The notes under the pieces: generated by a model
The model's database searches: none
What the model saw: only the letters and a program-made list of their open reading frames with translations
Told to the model about the DNA's origin: nothing
In this document: one piece after another, positions 25,445 to 34,252 of the stretch
How positions within the stretch are numbered: the stretch's first letter is position 1
How the letters are laid out: each line of letters opens with the position of its first letter
Position numbers and translations under genes: made by a program
Assembly: GCF_000024925.1 (NCBI RefSeq)
Contig: NC_013521.1
Location: forward strand, 1,922,001-1,986,000
Reading direction: 5' to 3'
DNA length: 64,000 nucleotides
Origin: Sanguibacter keddieii DSM 10542
GTDB taxonomy: Bacteria > Actinomycetota > Actinomycetes > Actinomycetales > Cellulomonadaceae

Positions 25445-26051
25445 CGCACCGGTCGAGCCTGGCGGCCAGCCGGTCGACCAGCGCGACGACCAGCGCGAGC
25501 TGCAGGACGCGCAGGAGCGCAGCCTGCAGCTCGACGCCGGGTGGACGGTCGGGCCCACAGGCCTGCGGACACGCTCTGCGGCGCGCGTGATCCTCGTCGA
25601 CGAGCAGGACCGCGTGCTGCTGGTCCGCGGGCACGACGCCGACGAGCCGACCCGGCACTGGTGGTTCACCGTCGGCGGCGGCATCGACCCGGGGGAGACG
25701 TCCCGGGAGGCCGCGGTCCGCGAGGTCTTCGAGGAGTCCGGGCTCCGGCTCTCCGTCGAGGAGCTCGTCGGCCCCGTGGTGACCCGGTCGGCGATCTTCG
25801 ACTTCGCCCGCGAGAGCTGCCTGCAGCACGAGGAGTTCTTCTACGCGCGGGTGACGCACGACGGCACGCTGGTCCGCGACGGCTGGACCGAGATCGAGGC
25901 CGGGTTCATCGACGAGATGGCGTGGACCACCACCGCCGACCTGCGCAGCACCGAGGACGAGGTCTTCCCGCGCGAGCTCGCCGACATCGTCGACGGGCTG
26001 CTCGGCGGGTGGGACGGCGTCGTCCGCGCGATCGGCCTGGAGCGCGACTAG
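25434..26051 (+). CDS. NUDIX hydrolase
   Basis: This protein of about 205 residues contains the complete Nudix box GGGIDPGETSREAAVREV then FEESGL, which binds Mg2+ and cleaves nucleoside diphosphate-linked compounds. The first 45 residues are Asp/Gln-rich and variable. In mycobacteria a NUDIX gene (Rv2609c) also follows pimA. Substrate candidates include nucleotide sugars or damaged nucleotides. The GTG at 25434 is the most plausible start, with a weak ribosome site, consistent with coupling to the preceding gene. Confidence 0.87.
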   Translation: MEPDAPVEPGGQPVDQRDDQRELQDAQERSLQLDAGWTVGPTGLRTRSAARVILVDEQDRVLLVRGHDADEPTRHWWFTVGGGIDPGETSREAAVREVFEESGLRLSVEELVGPVVTRSAIFDFARESCLQHEEFFYARVTHDGTLVRDGWTEIEAGFIDEMAWTTTADLRSTEDEVFPRELADIVDGLLGGWDGVVRAIGLERD

Positions 26052-26123
26052 CCACGAGCGTGCCCCGCCGTCCGGCAGGGTCAGGCACACTGGAGACCCC
26101 CGGGTACGAGAGGCACCACCGTC

Positions 26124-27494
26124 ATGACGAGCTTCACCGACTTCTCCCTGCCCGCAGCCCTGTGCGACGAGCTCGCACGGCAGGGCATCACCACGCCCTT
26201 CCCGATCCAGGTCGCGACCCTGCCGGACACCCTCGCGGGCAAGGACGTCCTCGGCCGCGGCCGCACCGGGTCCGGCAAGACGCTCGCCTTCGCGCTGCCG
26301 CTGGTCACCCGGCTCGCGGCGACCAAGCCGCGGCGCGCCGTGCGCGTGCCGCGCGCGCTGGTGCTGTGCCCCACCCGCGAGCTGGCCAACCAGATCGAGG
26401 CGACCCTCGCGCCGCTCGCACGGTCGCTCGGGCTCGTCACCACCGTCATCTACGGCGGGGTGACGCAGCGGCGCCAGGTGTCGGCGCTCAACGGCGGCGT
26501 CGACGTCGTCATCGCCTGCCCCGGACGGCTGGAGGACCTGCTCCAGCAGAAGGCGCTCACGCTCGAGGCCGTCGAGGTGTCGGTCATCGACGAGGCCGAC
26601 CACATGGCCGAGCTCGGGTTCCTCCCCGGTGTGCGGCGCATCATGAAGAAGACCCCGCGGGGGAGCCAGCGGCTGCTGTTCAGCGCCACCCTCGACCACG
26701 GCGTCGACGAGCTCGTCGACCGCTTCCTCGACCGACCGGTGACGCACGTCGTCGAGAGCCCGCGGTCCTCCGGGGCGGCCATGACCCACCACGTGCTCGC
26801 CGTCCCCGACCCCGGGGAGAAGGCCGCCGTGGTCGCACGGCTCGCGTCGGGCACGGGGCGCCGGGTGCTCTTCACCCGGACCCGGCTGCAGGCCAAGAAG
26901 CTCGCCAAGATCCTCACCGCGCAGGGCATCCCCGCGGTCGAGCTGCACGGTGACCTCGCCCAGAACGTGCGCGAGCGCAACCTCGAGGCCTTCACCTCGG
27001 GGCTCGTCCGGGTGCTGGTCGCCACGGACGTCGCCGCCCGCGGCATCCACGTCGACGGCGTCGAGCTCGTGGTGCACGTGGACCCGCCGGCCGAGCACAA
27101 GTCCTACCTGCACCGCTCGGGCCGGACGGCTCGTGCCGGGCGCGCGGGCGACGTGGTGACGATCATGCTCCCCGAGCAGCAGGGCGAGGTGCGCGACCTG
27201 CTGCGCCTGGCCAAGATCACGGCGAAGCACCAGCAGGTGACCGTGGGCGACGTCGTCGTGACCCGGCTGGTCGGCGAGGTGGCGCCGTTCGTGCGGCCGT
27301 CGAGGACCACCGGCTCGGGCCAGGCGCTCCGCTCGGCCCGAGCACCGCGGGTCCCGGGCGAGGAGGCCCCCGCCGTCAGTAGCCCTGCGGTCGGTAGCCC
27401 GGCGGCGGGTAGCCGTAGCCGGAGGCCGACGACGCCGCGACCTTCTTCTGGTTCGAGCGGCGCACGCCCCACCAGATCGCACCGGCGACCGTGA
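26124..27494 (+). CDS. DEAD-box RNA helicase
   Basis: This 456-residue ATP-dependent RNA helicase carries, in order, the Q motif (TPFPIQVATLP), motif I GRGRTGSGKT, Ia PTRELANQ, II VIDEADHM, III FSAT, V VATDVAARGIHVDGV and VI HRSGRTARAG. Such enzymes remodel structured RNA in ribosome assembly or decay. The last ~70 residues are a low-complexity Arg/Ser/Pro tail, typical of RNA-binding extensions. The terminal 119 bp overlap the convergent membrane-protein gene in antisense, so the two messages may interfere. Confidence 0.95.
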   Translation: MTSFTDFSLPAALCDELARQGITTPFPIQVATLPDTLAGKDVLGRGRTGSGKTLAFALPLVTRLAATKPRRAVRVPRALVLCPTRELANQIEATLAPLARSLGLVTTVIYGGVTQRRQVSALNGGVDVVIACPGRLEDLLQQKALTLEAVEVSVIDEADHMAELGFLPGVRRIMKKTPRGSQRLLFSATLDHGVDELVDRFLDRPVTHVVESPRSSGAAMTHHVLAVPDPGEKAAVVARLASGTGRRVLFTRTRLQAKKLAKILTAQGIPAVELHGDLAQNVRERNLEAFTSGLVRVLVATDVAARGIHVDGVELVVHVDPPAEHKSYLHRSGRTARAGRAGDVVTIMLPEQQGEVRDLLRLAKITAKHQQVTVGDVVVTRLVGEVAPFVRPSRTTGSGQALRSARAPRVPGEEAPAVSSPAVGSPAAGSRSRRPTTPRPSSGSSGARPTRSHRRP

Positions 27495-28095
27495 GCGCGA
27501 GCCCGAGCAGGCCGCCGAGGACACCGGCGACCACGAGGACCACCCCGACCCCGATGTCGCGGGCGAGGCCCTCGACCGCGCTCGGGTCGACCACGGCGAC
27601 GTCCCAGGACCGGGTCTGCGACGAGACCACGTCGATCGTGTAGGTCCCGGCCGGGCCGGCGGTGAACGACGCGAAGCGGGTGACCGAGGCACCGTTGAGG
27701 TCCAGGTCCGTCGAGTCGTCCTCGGGCACCACCCGGGTCGGACTGCCGTCCGGCGCGGTGACCTCCGTCGACGACGGCATGGTGCGCCCGCTCGTGCGGT
27801 CGATCGAGACGAGGGAGTAGGTGCGCCCGGCCTCGGCGTCGAGCTCGAGCGGCTGGCCGGCCTCGCCCCGCGCGATGACGATCGACCCCGGGCCGCCGTC
27901 CAGCGGGTCGGCGACCACGTCGGCGATCGACCGGATGCCGATGATCAGGAGGACGGTCGCCACGACGAGAGCCAGCACGCCCAGGAGAGTGAGCACCCGG
28001 CCGCCCGTCGTCGAGGTCTTCGGGGTGCGGAGCGAGTAGGGGCCGCCTGCCGGCTGCCACCGTCCTGGTGGGGGAGACGTGTACGGCTGGCTCAT
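27376..28095 (-). CDS. Actinobacterial membrane protein of unknown function
   Basis: This protein of about 239 residues has a Pro-rich N-terminus, a transmembrane segment near residues 33-56 (VLTLLGVLALVVATVLLIIG), and an extracellular domain of about 135 residues containing DRTSGRTMPSSTEV. A second membrane segment lies near 185-212, with a short tail ending in a Tyr/Pro/Gly-rich stretch. No enzymatic motif was recognised. The ATG at 28095 with GGAGC upstream is preferred over a GTG start further upstream. It converges on the DEAD-box gene and overlaps it by 119 bp. Confidence 0.75.
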   Translation of the reverse strand: MSQPYTSPPPGRWQPAGGPYSLRTPKTSTTGGRVLTLLGVLALVVATVLLIIGIRSIADVVADPLDGGPGSIVIARGEAGQPLELDAEAGRTYSLVSIDRTSGRTMPSSTEVTAPDGSPTRVVPEDDSTDLDLNGASVTRFASFTAGPAGTYTIDVVSSQTRSWDVAVVDPSAVEGLARDIGVGVVLVVAGVLGGLLGLALTVAGAIWWGVRRSNQKKVAASSASGYGYPPPGYRPQGY

Positions 28096-28434
28096 CAGGG
28101 GTGCTCCGTGCGGTCGAGGGCGGGTCGCGGTCGTCGGGTCTGGTGAGGTGCGCACGGTCCTCGACGAGGAGTCGAGCGTAGCGCTCGGCGGGCTGCCCGC
28201 CAGGGGGACCGGTCACCATCGAGCCGACCGAGCCGCGCCGGGCGCAGCCCGCCCGACCGCACCGCTGCTCGACTCCCGGTAAGATCGACGCAGTCCGGCG
28301 CGGCTGCGCCGAGCGAACGACACGCGCGGGCACCGGTCAGCACCGACCGGAGCCGGTCCGCGGAGCCGGCCGCTCGACGCCGCAGGGCGCCACAGCAGCT
28401 GTCCGAACCGATCGTTCGCAAGGAGTACTCAGGC
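28096..28434. other. 339-bp intergenic region upstream of yebC
   Basis: This gap between divergent genes holds a TAAGAT -10-like hexamer (28280-28285), a 6-bp hairpin (28333-28350), an inverted repeat CGAAC/GTTCG with 5-base spacing (28404-28418) and the AAGGAG site of yebC. No additional gene was found. Confidence 0.5.
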
Positions 28435-29193
28435 ATGTCAGGTCACTCCAAATGGGCCACCACGAAGCACAAGAAGGCGGTCATCGACGCCAAGCGTGGC
28501 AAGCTCTTCGCCAAGCTCATCAAGAACATCGAGGTGGCCGCCCGCACGGGCGGCGGTGACATCAACGGCAACCCGACGCTCTTCGACGCGGTCCAGAAGG
28601 CCAAGAAGACCTCTGTCCCGAACGACAACATCGAGCGCGCGCTCAAGCGCGGCTCCGGCCAGGAGGCCGGCGGCGCCGACTACCAGACGATCATGTACGA
28701 GGGCTACGGCCCCGGCGGCATCGCCTTCCTCGTCGAGTGCCTCACCGACAACAAGAACCGCGCGGCCGCCGAGGTCCGCATCGCGTTCACCCGCAACGGC
28801 GGCCAGCTGGCCGACCCCGGGTCCGTCTCCTACCTGTTCTCCCGCAAGGGCGTCGTCATCGTGCCCAAGGACGGCACCGACGAGGACTCGGTCCTCGAGG
28901 CCGTCCTCGAGGCCGGTGGCGAAGAGGTCAACGACCTCGGCGAGTCCTTCGAGGTGCTCTCCGAGGCCACGGACCTCGTCGCGGTCCGCACCGCGCTCCA
29001 GGAGGCCGGCATCGAGTACGACTCGGCCGACGTCGTCTTCCACCCCTCGATGCAGGTCGAGGTCGACGCCGAGGGCGCCCGCAAGGCGCTCCGCCTCGTC
29101 GACGCCCTCGAGGACTCCGACGACGTGCAGAACGTCTTCGCCAACTTCGACGCCTCCGACGAGGTCATGGCGGAGCTCGAGAACGACGACTGA
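28435..29193 (+). CDS. yebC: YebC/PmpR-family protein (TACO1-like)
   Basis: This 252-residue protein matches the YebC family end to end: [25 protein letters not shown] at the start, the three-domain layout and an acidic C-terminus. Members are described as DNA-binding regulators (PmpR) and, more recently, as translation factors that ease ribosome stalling at proline stretches. AAGGAG precedes the ATG. It heads the conserved yebC-ruvC-ruvA-ruvB block, 6 bases before ruvC. Confidence 0.95.
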   Translation: MSGHSKWATTKHKKAVIDAKRGKLFAKLIKNIEVAARTGGGDINGNPTLFDAVQKAKKTSVPNDNIERALKRGSGQEAGGADYQTIMYEGYGPGGIAFLVECLTDNKNRAAAEVRIAFTRNGGQLADPGSVSYLFSRKGVVIVPKDGTDEDSVLEAVLEAGGEEVNDLGESFEVLSEATDLVAVRTALQEAGIEYDSADVVFHPSMQVEVDAEGARKALRLVDALEDSDDVQNVFANFDASDEVMAELENDD

Positions 29194-29199
29194 CGCGTC

Positions 29200-29769
29200 G
29201 TGCGAGTCCTGGGCGTCGACCCTGGCCTGACCCGCTGCGGCATCGGTGTCGTGGACTCCGTGACGGGGCGCCGTGCGCGCCTCGTCGCGGTCGGCGTCGC
29301 CATGTCGCCACCGACCGACACCGTCGACGCCCGGCTGCTGCAGATCGCGACCGAGCTCGACGCGTGGATGGACGCGCACACGCCCGACGTCGTGGCGGTC
29401 GAGCGGGTCTTCGCCCAGCACAACGTCTCGACCGTCATGGGGACCGCGCAGGTGGCGGGCCTGGCGATGGTGGCGGCCGCGCGCCGTGGGGTGCCCGTCG
29501 CGATGCACACCCCGAGCGAGGTCAAGGCCGCGGTCACCGGCAGCGGGCGGGCGGGCAAGGAGCAGGTGCAGAAGATGGTCGCCCAGATCCTCGGGCTGTC
29601 CGAGGTCCCGCGCCCGGCCGACGCCGCCGACGCTCTCGCCCTGGCGATCTGCCACCTCTGGCGCCCGTCGGCGATCCTCGACAAGGCCGAGCGGTTCGCC
29701 CAGACGCCGGCGCAGCGGGCATGGGCGGCGGCCGAGCAGTCGGCGCGTCGTGCGAAGGGCACCCGGTAG
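29200..29769 (+). CDS. ruvC: Holliday junction resolvase RuvC
   Basis: This 189-residue endonuclease cuts Holliday junctions with RuvAB. Catalytic acidic residues are visible as D in [13 protein letters not shown] in [12 protein letters not shown], and the Asp pair in [13 protein letters not shown]. The GTG start is 6 bases after the yebC stop. A LexA-like box lies between ruvC and ruvA, so ruvA may also have its own damage-inducible promoter. Confidence 0.96.
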   Translation: MRVLGVDPGLTRCGIGVVDSVTGRRARLVAVGVAMSPPTDTVDARLLQIATELDAWMDAHTPDVVAVERVFAQHNVSTVMGTAQVAGLAMVAAARRGVPVAMHTPSEVKAAVTGSGRAGKEQVQKMVAQILGLSEVPRPADAADALALAICHLWRPSAILDKAERFAQTPAQRAWAAAEQSARRAKGTR

Positions 29770-29786
29770 CGGTTGTTACGGTTGTT

Positions 29787-29800
29787 CGTACACATGTTCG
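29787..29800. promoter_or_regulatory. LexA-like box upstream of ruvA
   Basis: CGTACACATGTTCG matches the LexA consensus CGAACRNRYGTTCG except for one base (T for A at position 3). It lies in the 52-bp gap between ruvC and ruvA, 22 bp before the ruvA start. The ruv genes are classical SOS genes, which supports function. Confidence 0.55.
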
Positions 29801-29821
29801 TCCCAGCAGATCGGTGAGACC

Positions 29822-30442
29822 GTGATCGCGTCCCTGTCCGGAACCGTCCAGACCGTCCGTCTGGACAGTGCCGTCCTGAACGTCGCCGGCATCGGCTACC
29901 TCGTCTACGCGACCCCCGCGACGCTCGCGACGCTGCGGGTCGGCGCCGAGGCCTCGGTCGCCACGTCGCTCGTGGTCCGCGAGGACTCGCTCACCCTCTA
30001 CGGCTTCTCGGACGACGACGAGCGTTCCGTCTTCGAGGCCTCGCAGACGGTCAGCGGTGTCGGTCCCCGCCTGGCCCTCGCGATGCTCGCCGTCCACACC
30101 CCCGACGGGCTGCGCCGTGCGCTGGCCGGTGGCGACGTCAAGGCGCTCACCCGTGTCCCGGGGATCGGTGCCAAGGGTGCGCAGCGTCTCATCCTCGAGC
30201 TGGGCGACAAGCTCGGGCAGCCGACCGGGCTCGACGGCGGGTCCGTCGCGCCCACCGCCGGCCTCGGGGACCAGCGCGACCAGGTGGTCGAGGCGCTCGT
30301 GAGCCTGGGGTGGTCCGCGAAGGTCGCCGAGGACGCGATCGGCACGGTCCTGGCAGAGTCGGGCGCCACCTCTGTGACGACCTCCGACGTCCCCGTCGTG
30401 CTCCGGTCCGCGCTCAAGGTCCTCGGTGGCCACCGTGGATGA
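29822..30442 (+). CDS. ruvA: Holliday junction branch migration protein RuvA
   Basis: This 206-residue junction-binding protein has an N-terminal OB fold ([19 protein letters not shown]), helix-hairpin-helix motifs ([13 protein letters not shown] and [12 protein letters not shown]) and a C-terminal domain III ([17 protein letters not shown]) that contacts RuvB. The GTG start follows the ruvC gap containing the LexA-like box. It overlaps ruvB by 17 bp. Confidence 0.95.
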   Translation: MIASLSGTVQTVRLDSAVLNVAGIGYLVYATPATLATLRVGAEASVATSLVVREDSLTLYGFSDDDERSVFEASQTVSGVGPRLALAMLAVHTPDGLRRALAGGDVKALTRVPGIGAKGAQRLILELGDKLGQPTGLDGGSVAPTAGLGDQRDQVVEALVSLGWSAKVAEDAIGTVLAESGATSVTTSDVPVVLRSALKVLGGHRG

Positions 30443-31493
30443 GGTCGACGCGGACGCGTACGGGCTCGACCTCGCGGCGGACCGGTTGACAGGCTCGGAC
30501 GCGAGCGACCTCGAGCGGGCGGCCGAGGCGGCCCTCCGCCCGCGACGCCTCGACGAGTTCGTCGGGCAGCGCGTGGTCCGCGACCAGCTCTCCCTCGTGC
30601 TCGACGCGGCGATCGGCCGCGGCTCCTCGCCCGACCACGTCCTGCTCTCGGGACCGCCCGGGCTCGGCAAGACGACCCTCGCGATGATCATCGCCGCCGA
30701 GCTGGGTGCGTCCCTGCGCGTGACGTCGGGACCGGCGATCCAGCACGCGGGCGACCTCGCGGCCGTGCTCTCCTCGCTCGACGAGGGCGAGGTGCTGTTC
30801 ATCGACGAGATCCACCGCCTCGCCCGGCCGGCCGAAGAGCTCCTGTACGTGGCGATGGAGGACTTCCGGGTGGACGTCGTCGTCGGCAAGGGGGCCGGGG
30901 CGAGCGCCATCCCGCTCACGCTCCCGCGGTTCACCGTCGTGGGGGCGACCACCCGCGCGGGGCTGCTCCCGGCGCCGCTGCGCGACCGCTTCGGCTTCAC
31001 GGGGCACCTCGACTTCTACTCCTCGGACGAGCTCGAGCGGGTCCTCACGCGGTCCGCGGGGCTGCTCGGCTCCGCGCTCCAGCCGCAGGCGGCGAGCGAG
31101 CTCGCGTCCCGGTCGCGCGGCACACCCCGCATCGCCAACCGGCTGCTGCGCCGGGTGCGCGACTGGGCCGAGGTCCGCGGTGACGGGTCGATGGACCTGC
31201 GGGCCGCGCGCGCAGCCCTCGAGGTCTACGAGGTCGACGACCTCGGCCTCGACCGGCTCGACCGCGCCGTGCTCCGTGCGCTGTGCACGCGGTTCGCCGG
31301 AGGGCCCGTCGGGCTCACGACGCTCGCGGTGACGGTCGGCGAGGAGCCGGAGACCGTCGAGACGGTCGCCGAGCCGTTCCTCGTGCGCGAGGGACTCATG
31401 GGACGCACACCCCGCGGTCGGGTCGCGACCCCGGCAGCCTGGGCGCACCTCGGACTGACCCCGCCGGCCGACGGGGCGACGCTCTTCGCGTGA
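30426..31493 (+). CDS. ruvB: Holliday junction branch migration helicase RuvB
   Basis: This 355-residue AAA+ motor drives branch migration. It shows [11 protein letters not shown], Walker [12 protein letters not shown], Walker [10 protein letters not shown], sensor 1 [10 protein letters not shown], arginine finger region RDRFGF, and the winged-helix C-terminus. The GTG at 30426 overlaps ruvA; an in-frame GTG at 30435 is an alternative. Confidence 0.97.
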   Translation: MATVDEVDADAYGLDLAADRLTGSDASDLERAAEAALRPRRLDEFVGQRVVRDQLSLVLDAAIGRGSSPDHVLLSGPPGLGKTTLAMIIAAELGASLRVTSGPAIQHAGDLAAVLSSLDEGEVLFIDEIHRLARPAEELLYVAMEDFRVDVVVGKGAGASAIPLTLPRFTVVGATTRAGLLPAPLRDRFGFTGHLDFYSSDELERVLTRSAGLLGSALQPQAASELASRSRGTPRIANRLLRRVRDWAEVRGDGSMDLRAARAALEVYEVDDLGLDRLDRAVLRALCTRFAGGPVGLTTLAVTVGEEPETVETVAEPFLVREGLMGRTPRGRVATPAAWAHLGLTPPADGATLFA

Positions 31494-31575
31494 CGCACGG
31501 CCCTGATACCCCACCGGGGGAGAGCGGGCACTTTCTGGCGTGTCGGGGCGTTAGTCTCTTGGGCGCCACTGCGCC

Positions 31576-31581
31576 TAGACT
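31576..31581 (+). promoter_or_regulatory. Possible -10 element for yajC-secDF
   Basis: TAGACT fits TANNNT and lies 42 bp before the yajC start. The same hexamer occurs upstream of aspS and rpsD. The -35 candidate (TTAGTC) is at a poor spacing of 19. Confidence 0.4.
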
Positions 31582-31622
31582 CCGATAGTTCCCTACGCAG
31601 AACGGAGACGTGATCTCACGTC

Positions 31623-32006
31623 ATGACTACGATCTTCATCCTCCTGCTCGCCGCGGTCGCGATGGTCTTCATGACCCGCAGCTCGCGCAAGCGTCAGAAA
31701 GAGGCCATGTCCTTCCGGGACAACCTGGCCGTCGGCCAGGAGGTCATGACCGGCTCCGGCTACTTCGGGACGATCGTCGCCGTCGAGGACGACGCGATCA
31801 CGCTCGAGACCACCCCGGGCAACACGTCGCGCTGGCTCCGTGCCGCGATCGCCAAGCTCGTGGACCCGCCCGCTGACGCCATCGTCGTCGAGGGCTCCTC
31901 GATCGAGACGGCCGCTGCCGTCGACGCCAAGGACGAGCGCGCCTTCGACATCCCTGAGGACATCTCGAGCCTCATCGACAAGAAGTCCGACGAGAACGGC
32001 AAGTAG
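31623..32006 (+). CDS. yajC: Preprotein translocase subunit YajC
   Basis: This 127-residue single-pass membrane protein starts MTTIFILLLAAVAMVFMTRSSRK and continues with the conserved GQEVMTGSGYFGTIV domain. YajC associates with SecDF and YidC at the SecYEG translocon. It precedes secD-secF in the usual order. An acidic tail follows the core. Confidence 0.93.
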   Translation: MTTIFILLLAAVAMVFMTRSSRKRQKEAMSFRDNLAVGQEVMTGSGYFGTIVAVEDDAITLETTPGNTSRWLRAAIAKLVDPPADAIVVEGSSIETAAAVDAKDERAFDIPEDISSLIDKKSDENGK

Positions 32007-32021
32007 CCCCATCCACCCGTT

Positions 32022-32053
32022 CCACGCTCCCGCCCGGGCAGGGCGGGGCGTGG
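32022..32053 (+). terminator. Hairpin between yajC and secD
   Basis: A 13-bp stem with one bulged T pairs 32022-32035 with 32041-32053 around GGGCA. It lies 16 bp after the yajC stop and without a T-run, so it could partly terminate or be an mRNA processing/stability element. A second, smaller hairpin (CCGCTGC/GCAGCGG, 32064-32082) follows. Confidence 0.45.
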
Positions 32054-32107
32054 TCTGAGCGCCCGCTGCCGTGAGCAGCGGACGCCCGCACGAGAAGAGA
32101 CACTCTG

Positions 32108-34252
32108 TTGGCCACCACCAACCGCTCCACCTCCCGTCCGGGACGGTCGCTCATCGGGCTCGGGATCATCGTCCTGGTCCTCTTCGGCAGCATCGGCATC
32201 GGGACGTGGCAGTCTGACGCCTCGTGGTCGCCGAAGCTCGCCCTGGACCTCGAGGGCGGCACGCAGATCATCCTGCAGCCCGTGACCACGGACGGTCAGA
32301 CGGTGACCTCCGAGGACATCAACCAGGCGATCGCGATCATCCGTCAGCGTGTCGACTCCTCGGGCGTCTCCGAGGCGGAGATCACCAGCCAGGGTGGCAG
32401 CAACATCGTGGTGGCCCTGCCGGGCCAGCCGAGCCAGGAGACGCTCGACCTGGTCCGGGAGTCTGCGCAGATGCAGTTCCGGCCTGTCCTCTCCTTCTCG
32501 ATGGTGGCCCCGACGGCCCTGCCCACGGAGGACCCGACGACCGGTCCGACGGCGCCGACCGACGTGCCCACCGAGGACGTCGCGCCCGAGGACGGTGCGA
32601 CCACCGACGCTCCTGAGGAGCCCGCGACCGACGCGACGACCGAGCCGGCCGAGTCCGGCTCCGGTGGCGGCGTCGCCGCAGCCACGGACCCGGCCGTCGA
32701 GCCGACGACGGACGCGGCGACGGAGCCTGCCGTGGAGCCCACGACCGACGCGACCGAGCCTGCCGTGGAGCCCACGACGGACGCCGAGGTCCCGCTCCCG
32801 TCCAACCCGAGCGACCTCGCCCAGATCACCCCCGAGCTCCTCGCCGAGTTCCAGGCGCTGACCTGCAGCCCCGACGCGAGCGCCGCGGGCACCGCGCCCA
32901 AGGACCCCGCGTCGCCCATCGCCGTCTGCTCGGTCGACGGGACGATGAAGTACATCCTCGGCCCGATGGAGATCGCCGGGACCGAGATCGACAGCGCCAG
33001 CTCCGGCCTCCAGGTCAACTCGCAGGGCGTCGCGCTCAACACCTGGGCCGTGAACCTGCGCTTCACCGCTGCCGGGACCGACAAGTTCGCCGACGTGACG
33101 ACGCGTCTCGCGACCCTGCCGACGTACGCCCAGTGGATCTCCACGGAGAACCCGACCCTGGCACCGAACATGTTCGCCATGGTCCTCGACAACCAGGTCA
33201 TCGGGGCGCCCGGTGTCACGGCGACGATCCCCGACGGTCGTGCCGAGATCACGGGCAGCTACACGCGCGAGACCGCGACGGCACTGGCGAACCAGCTGAA
33301 CTTCGGTGCGCTCCCGCTCACCTTCGAGGTGCAGAGCGAGCAGCAGATCTCGGCGACCCTCGGCAGCGAGCAGCTCGAGAAGGGCATGATCGCCGGGCTC
33401 ATCGGCCTCCTCCTCGTGGTCGTCTACTCGCTGTTCCAGTACCGCGCCCTCGGTCTCGTCACCGTCGCCTCGCTGCTCATCGCCGGGCTGGTGACCTACG
33501 GGATGATCACCCTGCTGTCGTGGACGCAGGGATACCGCCTCTCCCTCCCGGGAGTCGCCGGCCTCATCGTCGCGATCGGCATCACGGCCGACTCGTTCAT
33601 CGTGTACTTCGAACGCATCCGTGACGAGCTGCGCGACGGCAGGTCTCTGACGTCCGCGGTCGACACCGGGTGGGACCGCGCGCGCCGCACGATCGTCGCC
33701 TCGGACACGGTGAACTTCCTCGCTGCCGTGGTGCTCTACTTCCTCGCCGTCGGCGGGGTCCGCGGGTTCGCCTTCACCCTCGGCCTCACGACGCTGGTCG
33801 ACCTCATCGTCGTGTTCTTCTTCACGCACCCGCTGATGAAGCTCCTCGCCAGGACCCGGTTCTTCGCGGACGGGCACCCGGCGTCCGGCCTCGACCCGCA
33901 CCGCCTCGGCGCGACGGGGGTCCGCTACGCGGGCCGTGGCCGCGTGGTCACGCCCGCCACGGCGGCTGCGACCCCGGGCCTCACCGAGGACCGCCCCGCC
34001 GAGCCCACGGGCAAGAAGAAGAAGAAGCAGCTGGTCCCCGCCGGCGCTGCCACGGCCGCGCCCACGATGACCATCGCCGAGCGTCGTGCCCTGGCCGCGG
34101 CCGAGGCTGCCGCGCAGAAGTCCGACGCTGCTGAGGCGTCCGACTCCTCGGAGGCCGAGACCGAGCACGACCCGGCGGGCACCCCGCCGGCTGACGACAC
34201 CCGGACCGACGGCACGCCCGCGTCCGACGAGCGCAAGGACGGGAACCTCTGA
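32108..34252 (+). CDS. secD: Protein translocase subunit SecD
   Basis: This 714-residue RND-type membrane protein uses proton motive force to aid export. The N-terminal LALDLEGGTQI, the second periplasmic part GRAEITGSYTRETATALANQ, and the C-terminal bundle SLPGVAGLIVAIGITADSFIVYFERIRDE are typical SecD. It is longer than usual because of a Thr/Pro/Glu-rich insert (about residues 137-240, with an 11-residue repeat) in the periplasmic domain and a charged ~90-residue tail. TTG is the only suitable start, with AGAAGAGA upstream. It overlaps secF by one base. Confidence 0.95.
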   Translation: MATTNRSTSRPGRSLIGLGIIVLVLFGSIGIGTWQSDASWSPKLALDLEGGTQIILQPVTTDGQTVTSEDINQAIAIIRQRVDSSGVSEAEITSQGGSNIVVALPGQPSQETLDLVRESAQMQFRPVLSFSMVAPTALPTEDPTTGPTAPTDVPTEDVAPEDGATTDAPEEPATDATTEPAESGSGGGVAAATDPAVEPTTDAATEPAVEPTTDATEPAVEPTTDAEVPLPSNPSDLAQITPELLAEFQALTCSPDASAAGTAPKDPASPIAVCSVDGTMKYILGPMEIAGTEIDSASSGLQVNSQGVALNTWAVNLRFTAAGTDKFADVTTRLATLPTYAQWISTENPTLAPNMFAMVLDNQVIGAPGVTATIPDGRAEITGSYTRETATALANQLNFGALPLTFEVQSEQQISATLGSEQLEKGMIAGLIGLLLVVVYSLFQYRALGLVTVASLLIAGLVTYGMITLLSWTQGYRLSLPGVAGLIVAIGITADSFIVYFERIRDELRDGRSLTSAVDTGWDRARRTIVASDTVNFLAAVVLYFLAVGGVRGFAFTLGLTTLVDLIVVFFFTHPLMKLLARTRFFADGHPASGLDPHRLGATGVRYAGRGRVVTPATAAATPGLTEDRPAEPTGKKKKKQLVPAGAATAAPTMTIAERRALAAAEAAAQKSDAAEASDSSEAETEHDPAGTPPADDTRTDGTPASDERKDGNL
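32723..32784 (+). repeat. 33-bp period tandem repeat within secD
   Basis: Two 29-base units (32723-32751 and 32756-32784) differ at one base and lie 33 bp apart, encoding 11-residue repeats of the EPAVEPTTDA kind. They form part of the low-complexity insert in the periplasmic region of SecD. Confidence 0.7.

Noticed and set aside
28404-28418. CGAAC/GTTCG inverted repeat upstream of yebC as a LexA box
   Set aside because: The arms fit but the spacer is 5 bases instead of 4, so it does not match the LexA consensus phasing.
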